Positions 9,633-20,697 are shown, counted from the first letter of the stretch. The stretch is DNA of 64,000 bases from Polytrichum commune (GCA_950295325.1 OX485806.1:23004001-23068000), one strand, 5' to 3'. Numbers and translations: made by a program. The notes: generated by a model from the sequence alone, not told the origin.

Positions 9633-12600
9633 TCAAAGTTTCCTCTTCGCCACCTCGTAGACATGAAGACACGCCTCGGGGGCGATGTACTTCAACGCAA
9701 CCCGCGCAGTCGCGGCGTGTTGCACAGGCGCCCCGATCGTCTCCACGAGTGCGGCCGTCTCAATCTCATCATAGCTGCCTCCCCCTCCACAGATGAACGC
9801 CACAATCGCAGCCTGTAGGGCTGGAAGGCCGGGATTATAAGCCGCCGATTCCATGTACGAGCCGCTGTAAATGTAGCCCTTCTTGGTCGCAATCGCCACT
9901 CCCGAGGGGCACTGGCTGTAGGGCGCGTACGAGGCGTTGGCGGCCGCAAACGCCGACCTCTCAAGCTCTGAAATCGGCACTTGGTTTGGGTTCACCCACA
10001 TCTTCAAGCTCGCTTCTTTTTCCAAGCTCGGCTCGTGGGAAATTGGTTGTTGTTCGGCTGTTGATGTTGTGGCGGGTGCGGCGTCGCCTCCTTCGCCTTC
10101 AAGGCCGTTAGTGGCTCTGTTGTTGGCGTGATGCATTTTTGCTTTTTTGCCATTGGTCTCGCCTATATGGCAGGTTGAGCAAGGCCCTTCATCCACGAGT
10201 GATGAGCTTTGCAAGGAGGCAAGACCATTTGATCTTGGCTCAAGAAGAAGAGGGAAATCCTTATCTAAAAGATCCTCGGGGCCGAACCTGTGAGGGAGGA
10301 AGTACGAAAGCGGATGCGCTTGTGGGTCTTTGCCATCTGTGATCAGTACCCGTATGTTGCTTGCTTCCCTTAATTCCTGAAGGAATTGCCTGCAGCATCC
10401 AAGGGTCATTACCACAACCCAGTTAAATTCACATTCTCAAATTACGAAAACACCTTAATTTGAATCAAAATGTAGGCAGAGAGCTGAGCATAAGGTGGAT
10501 GGGTCCTAAATGCTTACTTTTTTCAACTAGCCCACATCTCCTAGGATATGAAACTCGCAATTAGTATGAGACGGTTAGCAAATCCAAATCAACGCCGTAG
10601 CCACTTTCCTCATAGTTTTCGGAGCTCGTATGAGCTTATTCATTATGAAAGTGAAGATTCTCATGCTCATTAAATAATCATACAGGTGCCCCCAATTATG
10701 TTGAGCCTAGAATGGTTATCATATTTTGAGCACATAGTCCTTAAACACATGTCTTTTTGGTGGCCGTTCTTGGAGCCACACCAAACCACATACCACTCAA
10801 ATATAGGTGTCCGATTCAGTGAAATAACTGAATTAGGCACATCTACCTTAACTCACAGCACACTTACAACCAAATGACAGATGCACTGCTTTCCAAATTC
10901 AAGAGAATTTGAATGATCAAAGAATGAGAAAAAAGTCCTTCTCTACGACATGTAATTAGCATAAGTCATGGCCAAAACCGTAGATCGACCTCTTAGACGA
11001 CAAGTCTGGCTTTACAGACACCGAATCAAATATCACAGGAAGAAAAATGCATGCACATGTTTGAAACACTGCCCCTAATTTATACGCCAATGCAACGACA
11101 GAGTCCACATAGGCATAGATTTTCTGTATTTTTGAGCCTATCTGGACCCCAGAGAACCATCCCGACTTCATAATATCCTTGTAAGTATCAATCTTCAAAC
11201 AGCACTTATAGATGAAGATACCTGGTAAACCACAAAAGTGAGAATCAAGGGAGATTTTTAATCCAAAGCTTTCTAGAGTTCCATATTCACTACAAAAGCA
11301 ATCAATAATAGAATGAATTGGAAAACAAATCTCACATGCAGACTTCATGATGGCTTCATGATGTTTGTCAGCCCCTCTAATACAATATCACTTCCAAGGG
11401 TTTCTTCAGCACTCTCACATCTGAAAAGTTGTGAAGCATCATCAAATGATCACAACCATACAGCTAAAAATACAAAAGAAATCTTTTAATCCTCCCAAGA
11501 TGAATGCAGAATTGAAAACTTTCAAACTGCAACCTGATCACAAATCTCAAATTCTTTGATGAGAAACTTAAGATGATTTGCTAACCTTACGGTAAAAAGT
11601 TGGTAGAAAGTTGCAAGCATAATATGACCTTGAAGTAATCAAACTGTCAAAAGGTATCCTCTTGAGATGTGAGCACTTTGTGAGGTAACCACTCATGACA
11701 TTCAAGCCTCTGGATGTGATAGAGAATTTCAAAAGCTATGTATGGGAGAAAAAATCGCTTAGATACAATACTGTTTTAGCAAGATCAGATTTTGATATGT
11801 GAAGGCCATTCAGGGTTACTCGTACTGAAAATAAAATAGACCTCTCAAAGGCATATCACAGAAGTGCGAATTTTAGAATTGCTTTCATTCCTTGTTGGAC
11901 TGAAGAAATCCAAGTAGCAAGAGCCTACATTCCTCTTCAGAGCAGGTTTACACAAATGCTTTCTCCATGCATTTGCAAATCGCTGCATATGACCACATGC
12001 CATACATCTCAGGTGGACACAGTGTTCATCTAACACCCCCGAAAAGTGGACACCTATATTTGAGTGGTGCGTGGTTAGGTGTGGATCTAAGAATGGACAC
12101 CAAAAGAACATAATGTGTTTAAAAGAGATCAGATTACGTGCTCAAAATATGTTAACCACTCCAAACTCAATAGTCAACGTCATAATTGCAAGGACCTATA
12201 TGACCATTTAATGAGCACATGAATCTTAAATTTGATAATGAATAAATAAGATATTCATATGAGCTCCAAAAATTATGACGAAAATGGTTGTGGGCACGAT
12301 TTGGATTTGCTAATCATCTTGCACTAATTGCATGTTCTGTATCCTACGACAACTGGGTGCAGAAAGAAAAATGTCCGTTTAAAGGTCCACTTACGTTACA
12401 AGAGTTACAAAAGTAAAGGGATAGATAGAACATCACAATTGAATTTAGTTGCCTGCAATGCAGGCCGCACGGTGCAACTGGCACATGTTAATTGTTCTAG
12501 GCTCAATAGTCACCATAATTTGGGTGGGGGGGGACCGGACTTTAATATTTTCATTTTGATAGATAATGAATGAGATATTCATGAGCTCCAGAAATTATGA

Positions 12601-13106
12601 GGAACATGGCCACGGGTGCAATTTGAATTGCTAATCATCTTGCACTAATTGCGTGTTTCATATCCTTCAAGAACTGGGTGTAGAGAGAAAAGTGTCCGTT
12701 TAAGGCCCACTTACCTTACAAGAGTTGGATAATACATGCATACATAGACTGCAACCATTTATGCAACCCGTATTTATTAATGGATATACCTGCAATGGCC
12801 GCAGGGAGCTGCCGACACCGCAAGAAACACGATCCTCTTCTCTCCATGCCGCAGAGCATTTGCAACCAAAAACTGCTCTGCATGCACGGTGTAATTCAGT
12901 GGAAGCCCTTCGAATTCCAAATTCACTCCTCGAAAAATTCGGCCGCTGGAACCCAAGCCCACAGCTCCGACATGGAATTTGGAGATCGGTGGCCTCGCCA
13001 AATCTGCCGTCGGTTGCACGAGACTGGCCAAAAATTGCTCCACCCCTAACCCTGAATCGTGTCGCAGTTTCTCCGCCCTCGAGGCTTCGATCACGAAATC
13101 CTTCAT
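9633..13106 (-). CDS. CDA: Cytidine deaminase, two exons
   Basis: Predicted 357-residue cytidine deaminase (cytidine or deoxycytidine to uridine or deoxyuridine, pyrimidine salvage). Exon 1 is 12790-13106, exon 2 is 9633-10389, joined across a 2400-bp GT-AG intron in phase 2. The N-terminal catalytic domain shows HAEQ (H75 zinc ligand, E77 proton shuttle) and PCGHC (C102 and C105 zinc ligands). The intron falls within the arginine codon right after that motif. The FGPEDLLDKDFPLLLEP block follows, then a linker of about 85 residues, then a C-terminal non-catalytic domain with APYSQCPSGVA and GSYMESAAYNP, as in dimeric plant and bacterial enzymes. The linker makes it longer than the usual roughly 300 residues. 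Start M was chosen because MKDFVIEASRAE matches the family N-terminus; an in-frame ATG exists at 13181. The intron contains three MITE copies. Confidence 0.92.
10527..10868 (+). mobile_element. Family A MITE, copy 2 (deaminase intron)
   Basis: Has the full set of family blocks: CCCACATCTCCTAGGATATGAA, TTTTCGGAGCTCGTATGAG, GAGCCTAGAATGGTTATC, GAGCCACACCAAACCACATA and CTCAAATATAGGTGTCC. It lies in the deaminase intron, antisense to the gene. Confidence 0.75.
10869..12009. other. Deaminase intron interior
   Basis: AT-rich intron sequence between MITE copies. The minus frame 10956-11348 (130 codons) has a cysteine-rich but unfamiliar translation and is not supported by splice signals. No domain is recognised. 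Confidence 0.4.
12010..12420 (-). mobile_element. Family A MITE, copy 3 (deaminase intron)
   Basis: Reverse orientation copy: GTGGACACCTATATTTGAGTG, GGTTAGGTGTGGATCTAAGAATGG and ATATTCATATGAGCTCCAAA are the complements of the family blocks. It ends with AAATGTCCGTTTAAAGGTCC. The ends are approximate. Confidence 0.75.
12480..12725 (-). mobile_element. Family A MITE, copy 4, partial
   Basis: A 5'-truncated reverse copy directly following copy 3. It contains a G-run at 12525-12533, GATATTCATGAGCTCCAGAA, and the same terminal AAGTGTCCGTTTAAGGCCC block. The two reverse copies form a tandem pair close to the donor side of the deaminase intron. Confidence 0.7.
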
Positions 13107-13560
13107 TATATATGCCGTCCTAGCCCCGAACAAATCGCCTGCTAATCCACCTGTCCACCTGACTGTGTTCAGCCCCAACAAACTGACAGGCTCAAAAACA
13201 ATAAAAACAAGACCCCTTCAACAAAGTCTGCAAGGTTTGACATAACGCTGCCTATGGCCCTAAAAGCAATTTCAAAAAGTACATAAGAGCTTAATTCTCT
13301 CTACGGATATACATAACTTGATTTTGGCGCCATAGTCAGCCTAGTGTGAAACTTTTGGTAACCATTGGAAAACAACGGATTACAGTAGGTATAACTGTAC
13401 AGAGAATTGATTAAGCTGCAAGGAAACGGAAATCGCTACAAAATTAATCAGGGACCGCATAGAAAACTCAAATCCTGCACGACCTTTACTCCAATGTTGG
13501 CTATGGCTATGGCTATGGCTATAGATCCCAAAGAGTAGCTTTTTCCTTCCTCCTTGCAGA
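13107..13560 (-). promoter_or_regulatory. Upstream region of the deaminase gene with TGGCTA repeats
   Basis: Region 5' of the deaminase start on the minus strand. It contains a short hexamer array (GGCTAT repeated, 13499-13525). The word TTGTTGGCTATGGCG recurs at about 13651 and 13804. No TATA box can be assigned with confidence. Confidence 0.4.
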
Positions 13561-15004
13561 TTGCCACAGATTTTGCACTCCAGGTAATGTATAGCTTAAT
13601 TTTCCGAATAACTGCGACATTTCAAAAGCACAAAAAAAAGGGGCCCATCCAATTGTTGGCTATGGCGCCAAAATAGATCTCAAATAGCATATTCCACAGA
13701 TTGTGTGCACTCCAGCTATGAATAATTGTTGGAATTGTGAACCTTCGGGGAGAAAATGCAAATGGAATCGAGAACTCACAATCAAAGCGCCGATAGGTTT
13801 CCCCAATTGTTGGCTATGGCGCTCAAATCAAAATCAATCAATCCCGAAATGGAGCTTCTTTTCACAGATTGATCCGAAAATCTGTGCATTCCGGATTACG
13901 GATTCCGTCGTACGGTTCTCGAGATTATGATGAAGGTTCAGACAATAAGTGGAATGTCGTAGCTGATTAAAGGGATTGGAGAGGAAAGTTGCAACTAGAC
14001 CTTCACCGTGTTGGAAGTATTGTTTTCTGACCTGACCCTGGCATTACCAACCAATCATGCAACCACCCGAAAATTGCATCAGAAAAATCGCTACTAAATA
14101 ATTACAAATGACGCTGCAGACACGGGTGTGATGATGATGAATGACAGTGAATGCACGAGCAGAAAGAAAAAAAGGTTTTAAAGTGTTCTTGAGGGCCTGC
14201 AGACAAGGTGGCGATGACTCGAGGGCCCGGGAGAGAGGGAACGAAAGGAGCAAGCGAAACATCGTATGGATGAATGAAAATATAAATTTCATCCATCGTT
14301 GATAAGGAGCATCTGTCAAGGTACCCTCTAAGGAATGCACCTAATTCGGTTACTTTACTTCTCTTGATTTTACACCTATACTTGAAGATGTAACTCATAA
14401 GTATCTAAGTTTGCAATATATGTCATAAAAGCTAATGCAATTATTATTTTTAAGTCTATCATCAAATGATCGGTAAGATCTTATGTTGACTTGTTGTTGG
14501 TTCCTTTTTTTATACCAATTTAAGCCAATATGATTTTGTTTATTGGCTATAAGTTCTAGCAACATTATCATACAAGTACAAATGTTGTATATTTTTTAAA
14601 GGTCCTCCATACTTGTACATGACTACAAGTTATGATTTTTGTAACATGTGAATATGTAGTATGGAGAAGTTCAAACTAATATCCCTTTTGTGCATTCAAA
14701 CATAGTTGAACGTATTTAATACATTGCACCCCAGGGGCTACTGAATCTAGTGTGAAGTGAACTTGGACAATCTCAGCCTTTTCGACCAATAAGAGATCTT
14801 AGAATACAATGATCACGTGCCTTCAATCTCGTGTATGAATTGGCCCTAAGTTGACGTACATTATCCAACCGAGTATGAAGGGTGGGTGGGGCCAGGAATA
14901 AGTCAAATACTATTTGGTAACTATACCATGGTTAATCTCTTATTAACACTGTAATATGAGATTGAACTTGATGAACTCGGATGAAGCATTGTCACTGAAT
15001 TTTA
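13561..15004. other. Intergenic region without recognised genes
   Basis: Mixed AT-rich sequence. Minus frames of 98 codons near 14044-14398 overlap in different frames and have no family features. Nothing else is supported. Confidence 0.35.
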
Positions 15005-15400
15005 TTATAATGGAACAACTAATAATAGTTGAATAATGTTAAGGAGATCAGACCTCCATGTAGTAGCCTTAGACCTCTTTGATGGCTTCATATTCATGTC
15101 CAAGAGGGCTATTGATGGCTTTATATTGAGACGTAGTTGTAAGGTAATTGTGGAGTTGATTCCTAGCTCTTCTGTTGAATATTCATATGACATGATTCCT
15201 CTTGAAGATCTTGAAGCTCTTTCTTTTAATGGGTAGATGGGCACAATTTCATTTATCAAGTAGCAAGAAGCCCCAATAAGATGTTGATTCTCCACTAGTG
15301 ACTTTTGCAAGATAATGAAGTTAAGCCTTAGTACTTCACATAGTTGGAGATTGAATGACACTTCAAAGTTCCCGCATATAGTCTAAACTTGGCATGAACT
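15005..15400 (-). pseudogene. Unidentified ORF remnant
   Basis: A minus-strand frame of 118 codons reads a protein-like sequence (LQLCEVLRLNFIILQKSLVE, then ASCYLINEIV and SYEYSTEELGI). It is preceded in frame by GNFEVSFN, but a stop lies a little further upstream. Composition resembles real coding sequence more than the neighbouring chance frames. I do not recognise the family; a transposon-derived fragment is possible. Confidence 0.3.
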
Positions 15401-15439
15401 TTGAGGATGGTTATAGAATGCTTGATCAACCAATCTAAG

Positions 15440-18400
15440 GTAGATGGGTCTCAAATGGTTTTCTTTTGTGCCGGCATTGGCGAATGTGAGGTGTCTCGTG
15501 TGGATGCAACATTTGAGTAGGCTTAACCTGGATAGAACTCTAATAACTCTGGTGACGGCATTATTGTGTCTTGTTGTTTTGAGTCTTCTGAGGAATTTGT
15601 TTTCGCATAAGGATAGTAGGTGTGAACATGTGTCTTTGTTGCTTTAATGTCATAGTGTGCAGTTAGGGTATGTATATGGGACCAAAAGAGGTTTTCCTAT
15701 CATTTTTCATATATTGGGGGCAAATCTAATTTGAAGTGTGAAGTATATGAGGTTTTCCATAAGTGGTTTGATAGTTTCCAGTCAATTTGGTCATTGTTGA
15801 GCCATTTCGCCGCATATTGGAGTTTTTGGGTTGTTTTTGATGTTGGTATTGTATGTTATGTTTGGATAAAAGTTTGAATGTGAATTGTGCATGTGGGGTT
15901 TGTTAATGTAAGTTTAGCTAGTCTATACAAAATTGTGTGTGCTATGTGTATGCGTAGTACGGGGGGTAATGGATGCTTTGAGGGTGCCGTCGTTTGTGAG
16001 TTTGTTTGCTTCATTGTTGCCATGTATGCTTATGTGAGTCTAGACCTTTAAGGCACCACGGGCCTTGGCTTGGTGGTTAGGGCTCATGGCCCCCAATGAG
16101 GAGGTTGTGGGTTCTATTCCCCATGCCGGCGTGGTGCTCACCACCTTAGTCCACCCAACTATGGTGGGGGGTCCTTGGACCTTGTTGTATGGGTACCTCA
16201 AAGCCCTTTGGGGGGATACCATGTCCGGTATCTTCAAGGCACTAGTGGCTAGCTAGGAACTAGTATAGTGTGTCACTATAGTGTCCATCCTCGAAAGGGG
16301 AGAGTAGTATTGTCCCAATGCCCCCCTTGTCCAATGGGCATCGGGTCATTGGCATTATGAACGGACACTTTATTCACGCCGGCCCCTTGCTAAAAAGGGA
16401 CCGGAGTTTCTATCTATCTATCTGAGTCTAGACCTTTTGTGTTAGATTTTATGTGGGAACCATGTGATGAGGTTTGCTATAAAGGTGACGAGGAGTTTAT
16501 CCAGGTGGTTGTGTTGGGAGGATGGTTTTCAGATGCAGTTGTTGAGCATGTACATGTTATTGATGCTATCAATATATATGTGGATGTCATGTGAGGTATT
16601 TTGTGTATCGACCAAGGCTAGCCAGGTGGCATATAGCTTCACTCTTATATTGTTCTGAACTCATGGGAGTCTTTCTACAAATTGTAGTTGCCAATTAGAC
16701 TATAAACTCCCAAAGCATGTTATATTTATGTTTCCTTTACCATTTGATGGTATGAAGGATCCATCTGTGTATATGCTTTGGAGGGGTGTATTTTAGAGGG
16801 TGCTGTTTGTAGAATTCTTGTGGCAAGGGGGGGGGGTGTCCTTGTATTACATGATATATCTAGGGGGTATTTTATGTGTGGGGAGTTTCATCATTTTTTG
16901 AGGTGTTGATTTTGTAAGGTTTATGGTAGTAGTTGGGTTATGTGTTGGCATTGCTAGATTATGGGCTTCTTGTATGACTTGTTGGAGTTGTCATGGTGAG
17001 AATTTATGGTGGGTGGGTGAGGTGTCTTGGTTGTGTATGCATATGATGGTGGTGAAGGCATCCTTAGGTTGGTTGTAGTATGTTGACCATTGTGGGGCCA
17101 AAGGATATAGAAGAGCGTTTGGAGCATTTTGGCTATGAAATGTATGTCATTGTGGTTTTCAAGCAAGAGTTTTTGTTGTGTCCAATCTTTGTGATTAGGA
17201 TCAGTATTGTGGTGCTATGGTAGCTTTCTTTGGTGGCTAACCTAGCTTAGTGTACGGCTTTTGACAGGATTTGGTGGTATGTGAGGTGTGAGTATCCTAC
17301 AACGTTCCATTATGAGGATGTTGCCTTGCTTTGTGAGCCGAGTATACAATCCCTTGAGTGGGGTGAGTTGTATCTCTTGAGGGGGTTTGAGCACGTGAGG
17401 GGTGAGGAGAAGTATGAGTGTGTAAGTTGGAAGGAGTTTATAATGAGGTTAGTGATGGCGGGGTGTAAACTATGCTTTTTGTTTATTGGGGGGATGTGTT
17501 TGGGTTCTTTCCTTGGGAGTATGGTAATGTATCTATTTAAAAGCCATACAAGTTTTGTTTCAAAGCTTTGAGGTGGTGGGTGGAGTAAAGTTACATGAGG
17601 GTTTTGTATGTTTATGAGTTTCTATCCCATAGCCATTGTGATCATTCTAGGGCGATGGTAGCTATGTAGTATCCTGTGTGGTCAACAATTAAGGTGTTTT
17701 GGTGTTGTATTTAGCATAGTTGGTTGCATATTGTGTATGTCTTTGTTTGGGTTGCACTCTTGGGTGATGAGGGTGAGTTGTGGTGCTATGATGTGTGGGC
17801 ATATGAATATGGTGTCAAGTGATTGTGGTGTGTTAAAGTTTTTGGGGTATTCATCCATTCTACGTTGGTTGTATGAATGGGGGAGGAATTTGTGTACTAG
17901 TGATAGGTTGGAGTCATATGCTAGATTGTTGTTGTGGAGGAGTTGTTGCTTGTCTACTCATTTTGGTGCAACGTTGTTTTGGGTGGCCCATACACAAGAG
18001 AATTGCTTGTGTATGGCCATTGCTCCCGTTTGTCTTTTCAATCCTGGTTTTTCCGTTTGTAATTTTGTGTATGAGTGTGCCATTTGTTGTAGTTGTTTGG
18101 TTGGGTTGGGTATTGATGTTATTTGTGCTCATTTGGTTTTATGTTTGGAGGTTTTGTAGATATAGTTCCAGCTGGTAGAGGGGGGGATATGGCATTCGCT
18201 TGGTTCAAGGCATTTTTGATAGCTTGGGGATGGCTTCTGTGTTTATGTTTGAATTCTTCATGGAATATGATTGCAATATTTTCAAGGTTTTGAATTTGTG
18301 CTAGGGTGGTTATGTTATACTGGTATAGTTTGTTGAGGTAATTTTTTGTATGTGTCCTTTCTTTTGTGGAGGGGGGGGGGGGGAGGGGTGGTTTGTGTGT

Positions 18401-18530
18401 AATTTGTGTTTGTGAGTCATTCAGTTTTAAGTTGTGTCCTTTGTTTGGGGAATGATTTCCCACATACACTATGAGCCCTCCCTCACTAATTGGTATAATC
18501 ATCATAGTTTTTTCTCCAATGTGCAATTGC
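15440..18530 (-). repeat. G/T-rich strand-asymmetric tract
   Basis: For about 3 kb the plus strand is strongly enriched in G and T and poor in C and A; the minus strand is correspondingly A/C-rich. Minus frames (for example 17914-18132 and 18119-18526) encode N, T, H, K, P and Q rich peptides with no known domain. The right end (18465-18525) matches 7450-7505 in reverse complement, showing it belongs to a dispersed repeat. A SINE at 16050-16422 interrupts the tract and breaks the composition. Confidence 0.6.
16050..16422 (+). mobile_element. tRNA-derived SINE with 15-bp target duplication
   Basis: The head carries Pol III promoter boxes: TGGCTTGGTGGTTAG fits box A and GGTTCTATTCC fits box B (consensus GGTTCRANNCC), at 16068-16120. 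The tail ends in TATC repeats (16409-16422). The element is bracketed by perfect 15-bp copies of TGAGTCTAGACCTTT at 16035-16049 and 16423-16437. Length is 373 bp. A functional tRNA is unlikely because the sequence does not fold into a complete cloverleaf and lacks an acceptor end. Confidence 0.88.
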
Positions 18531-19185
18531 CATTAACAAATAGCATGACAAAGCTTCAATGGCATTTGATAACACGTGTAACTTAGCAATTGCAATACCA
18601 AGAAAGTGGAATCCTTGCTTCACAAGTTTTATGAATGTTCGCGAGCTCATAGAGTGTGGAAGTGGGGGACTAATGTGATATATCATAAATAGGGATCAAC
18701 TCAAATCACCAAGGTATGTGGGAATTGGGATTTCAAGTGAGATTCATCTTGGTGATTATACCAATCTTTCTTCGCATTGAAATGTCCATTCACAACCCAT
18801 TTCATATTACATTGGAAACAAATTTAGAATGTACATGAAAGCATTTAGGGAGGGATATTAATAGATTCCGTTCCATCATAGCATATGAAAAGACATATGA
18901 CATCGATCGTTGTTGTTGAGGCTTGAGGTTATGATGTTTTTGACAACTTCGTAGAAAATTTGGGGATAAATGTTGTGAGAGTAGGGAAAAAAAATGAGAA
19001 AGAGTTGACACATCATCACATGAATAACCTCCTTTCAAGATAAAATGGAAAAATTGTATGTTCTACTTAATGTAAAAATTTAGTCATTCCTCCTAATTCA
19101 AGGGCATACCAAAAACAAAAATTAACAACCTTACTTCTTCAACAAGATTGTTGTCCCAAACATATCACAACCTATATTTATTTTT
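18531..19185. other. Intergenic region
   Basis: AT-rich sequence with no convincing gene or repeat. Minus frames at 18486-18686 and 18802-19038 are short and featureless. Confidence 0.35.
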
Positions 19186-19556
19186 GGAGATATTACTTAA
19201 GTTTCCAACTAAAGATGACTATAAATCACATAACAACAAGTAGATCCAACATTTTATAAAGTAAAGTAAAAGAGAATAGTTTGTACTCAAGATTAAGTGC
19301 AAAAAATTGAAGGACTTTTGTTTCCCATATTTATTATACATTCTAGTGTATATTAAGCTCCTCTTGTTCCACAACATTCAATCTCTCAAACCCTCATAGT
19401 TCCTCTTTCAATATTTGCGCATGGTTTCTTCACCATGGTTGCATTGCATGATCGCCATAAATGATCACCACCGACCACGCACTATCCACAAGCAGTCAAA
19501 CTCTCACTACCCACCAATTCTTTTGCATCGCATGTTGAAGCAACAAACCACTAGAT
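19186..19556 (+). pseudogene. Decayed duplicate of the PLATZ promoter and 5' coding end
   Basis: The stretch repeats the order of elements in front of the PLATZ gene: AAGTTTCCAACTAAAGATGACT (19195 and again 19563), AGTAGAT..AACA, TACTCAAGATTAA, TTTCACAACA-like and CTCTCAAACCCT. It then aligns to the start of the coding sequence (ATGATCGCCATAAATGATCACC against ATGGTCGCCATCAACAATTACC, and CCAATTCTTTTGCATC identical). In-frame changes destroy the reading frame. It is a degraded tandem copy of about 370 bp. Confidence 0.75.
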
Positions 19557-19953
19557 GATATTAATTAAGTTTCCAACTAAAGATGACTAGAGAACCTCCC
19601 CTCATGCATCGTTTTTTATCCCTCCACTTCTTTTATATAGTTGGCGCTAGTCAAATGATGAACGGGCCCATTCATGCTAATGCTTCAAGTATCAACTACC
19701 ATTTCCCTCTCCTCTCTCTCTCTCTCTCTAACTGACTAGAGATCACGGTAAAGAAAAAGTAGATTTAACACTCTTAAAGTGATAATCAAAAGTAAAAGTG
19801 TATAACATATAGTTGATACTCAAGATTAAAATTAGAATATACAAGCACTTTGTTTCACAACAAACTTTCAACGTTTAAGCTCTCTCACTTTTGATCTCTT
19901 AAACCCTTGCCAAACAAATTTCCTCACATTCCTCTATTGAGATAACTTCGAAG
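19557..19953 (+). promoter_or_regulatory. PLATZ gene upstream region
   Basis: Second unit of the tandem duplication, extended by an insert at about 19590-19745 that includes a CT microsatellite (19710-19730) and a TTTTATATAG TATA-like motif at 19630. The segment 19855-19953 is pyrimidine-rich and ends at the ATG. The transcription start is not determined. Confidence 0.45.
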
Positions 19954-20697
19954 ATGGATGTCCCCTCGTGGGTGCCTCACATGGTCGCCATCAACAATTA
20001 CCACCAACAATGCAACGTCCACAAAGGCTCCCACACGACATGCCAATTCTTTTGCATCACGTGTTTGAGCGATGAAGCGCTTTGCACACGGTGTTGCAAG
20101 GATCAAAACAACGCACACGATGGACACGACATTCTTCAGCTCCGGAGATCCTCACGGATGACGGTGATCAAGGTTGCTGACATTGAAGATTTAGTCGACA
20201 TTGGCGAGATCCAAAACGTGATGTGCAACCAAAGCCACGTCGTTTACGTGAAGAAGTTTGAGTCTATCAATGTATGGAAAAACACCGCATACAAATTGTG
20301 CCTAGTCTGCAGGCACAAGCTCGAGAGACGGCATGTGAATGATCCTCTCTTTTGCTCAATCCAATGCATGCTCGAATATTATCGAAGGAAGCGTCGCCAA
20401 CAGCGCAATAATCAAAGAAGAGGAGGTGAAGCTCAGCATCCAAGTCCCATGATTCATCAACAGCAAGAAGATCAGAATCAAAATATTCGCAACCATGAAG
20501 CTCCACGATTTGATCGATTCCAGCAGAGAAAACCTGATCATCGACGGGATCATAATAAGTTGCGAAACCCAATGAATAAGAACAGGCAATTATTACCTCA
20601 GCAAGAGCAGCCCAAGCCAGTCGATGGGAGATCGAAACGCACGTACAGGAGAAAACAACCATATCCACAACGAGCAAGCATGGGGAACATATGCTAG
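19954..20697 (+). CDS. PLATZ zinc-finger transcription factor, single exon
   Basis: Predicted 247-residue PLATZ (plant AT-rich sequence and zinc-binding) protein; the family binds A/T-rich DNA and usually represses transcription in the nucleus. The first zinc region shows C20-x2-H23, C34-x2-C37, C44-x2-C47 and H55-x2-H58. The central DILQLRRSSRMTVIKVADIE block is the family hallmark. The second region has CLVC and CSIQC. A basic run (RRKRRQQRNNQRR, about 148-160) may be a nuclear signal, and the tail is Q/R/N-rich and low complexity. The ATG is the first in frame and begins MDVPSWVPHM, close to the family PPWL start. An AATAAA signal lies at about 20797. PLATZ genes usually have introns, so an uninterrupted frame is notable; a retrocopy or lineage-specific intron loss are options. 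Confidence 0.9.
   Translation: MDVPSWVPHMVAINNYHQQCNVHKGSHTTCQFFCITCLSDEALCTRCCKDQNNAHDGHDILQLRRSSRMTVIKVADIEDLVDIGEIQNVMCNQSHVVYVKKFESINVWKNTAYKLCLVCRHKLERRHVNDPLFCSIQCMLEYYRRKRRQQRNNQRRGGEAQHPSPMIHQQQEDQNQNIRNHEAPRFDRFQQRKPDHRRDHNKLRNPMNKNRQLLPQQEQPKPVDGRSKRTYRRKQPYPQRASMGNIC

Noticed and set aside
10956-11348. 130-codon minus frame as an extra deaminase exon
   Set aside because: The exon 1 to exon 2 join restores the conserved deaminase sequence without it, and it has no family similarity.
12777-13181. Two separate cytidine deaminase genes or pseudogenes
   Set aside because: The two frames join across matching GT and AG sites in phase 2 and rebuild one continuous deaminase.
16060-16125. 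Functional tRNA gene
   Set aside because: Box A and B are present but no complete cloverleaf or acceptor stem; target duplication shows a SINE.
17731-18159. 142-codon plus-strand open frame
   Set aside because: Open because the strand is G/T-rich and poor in TAA/TAG contexts; cysteine and valine-rich with no family signal.
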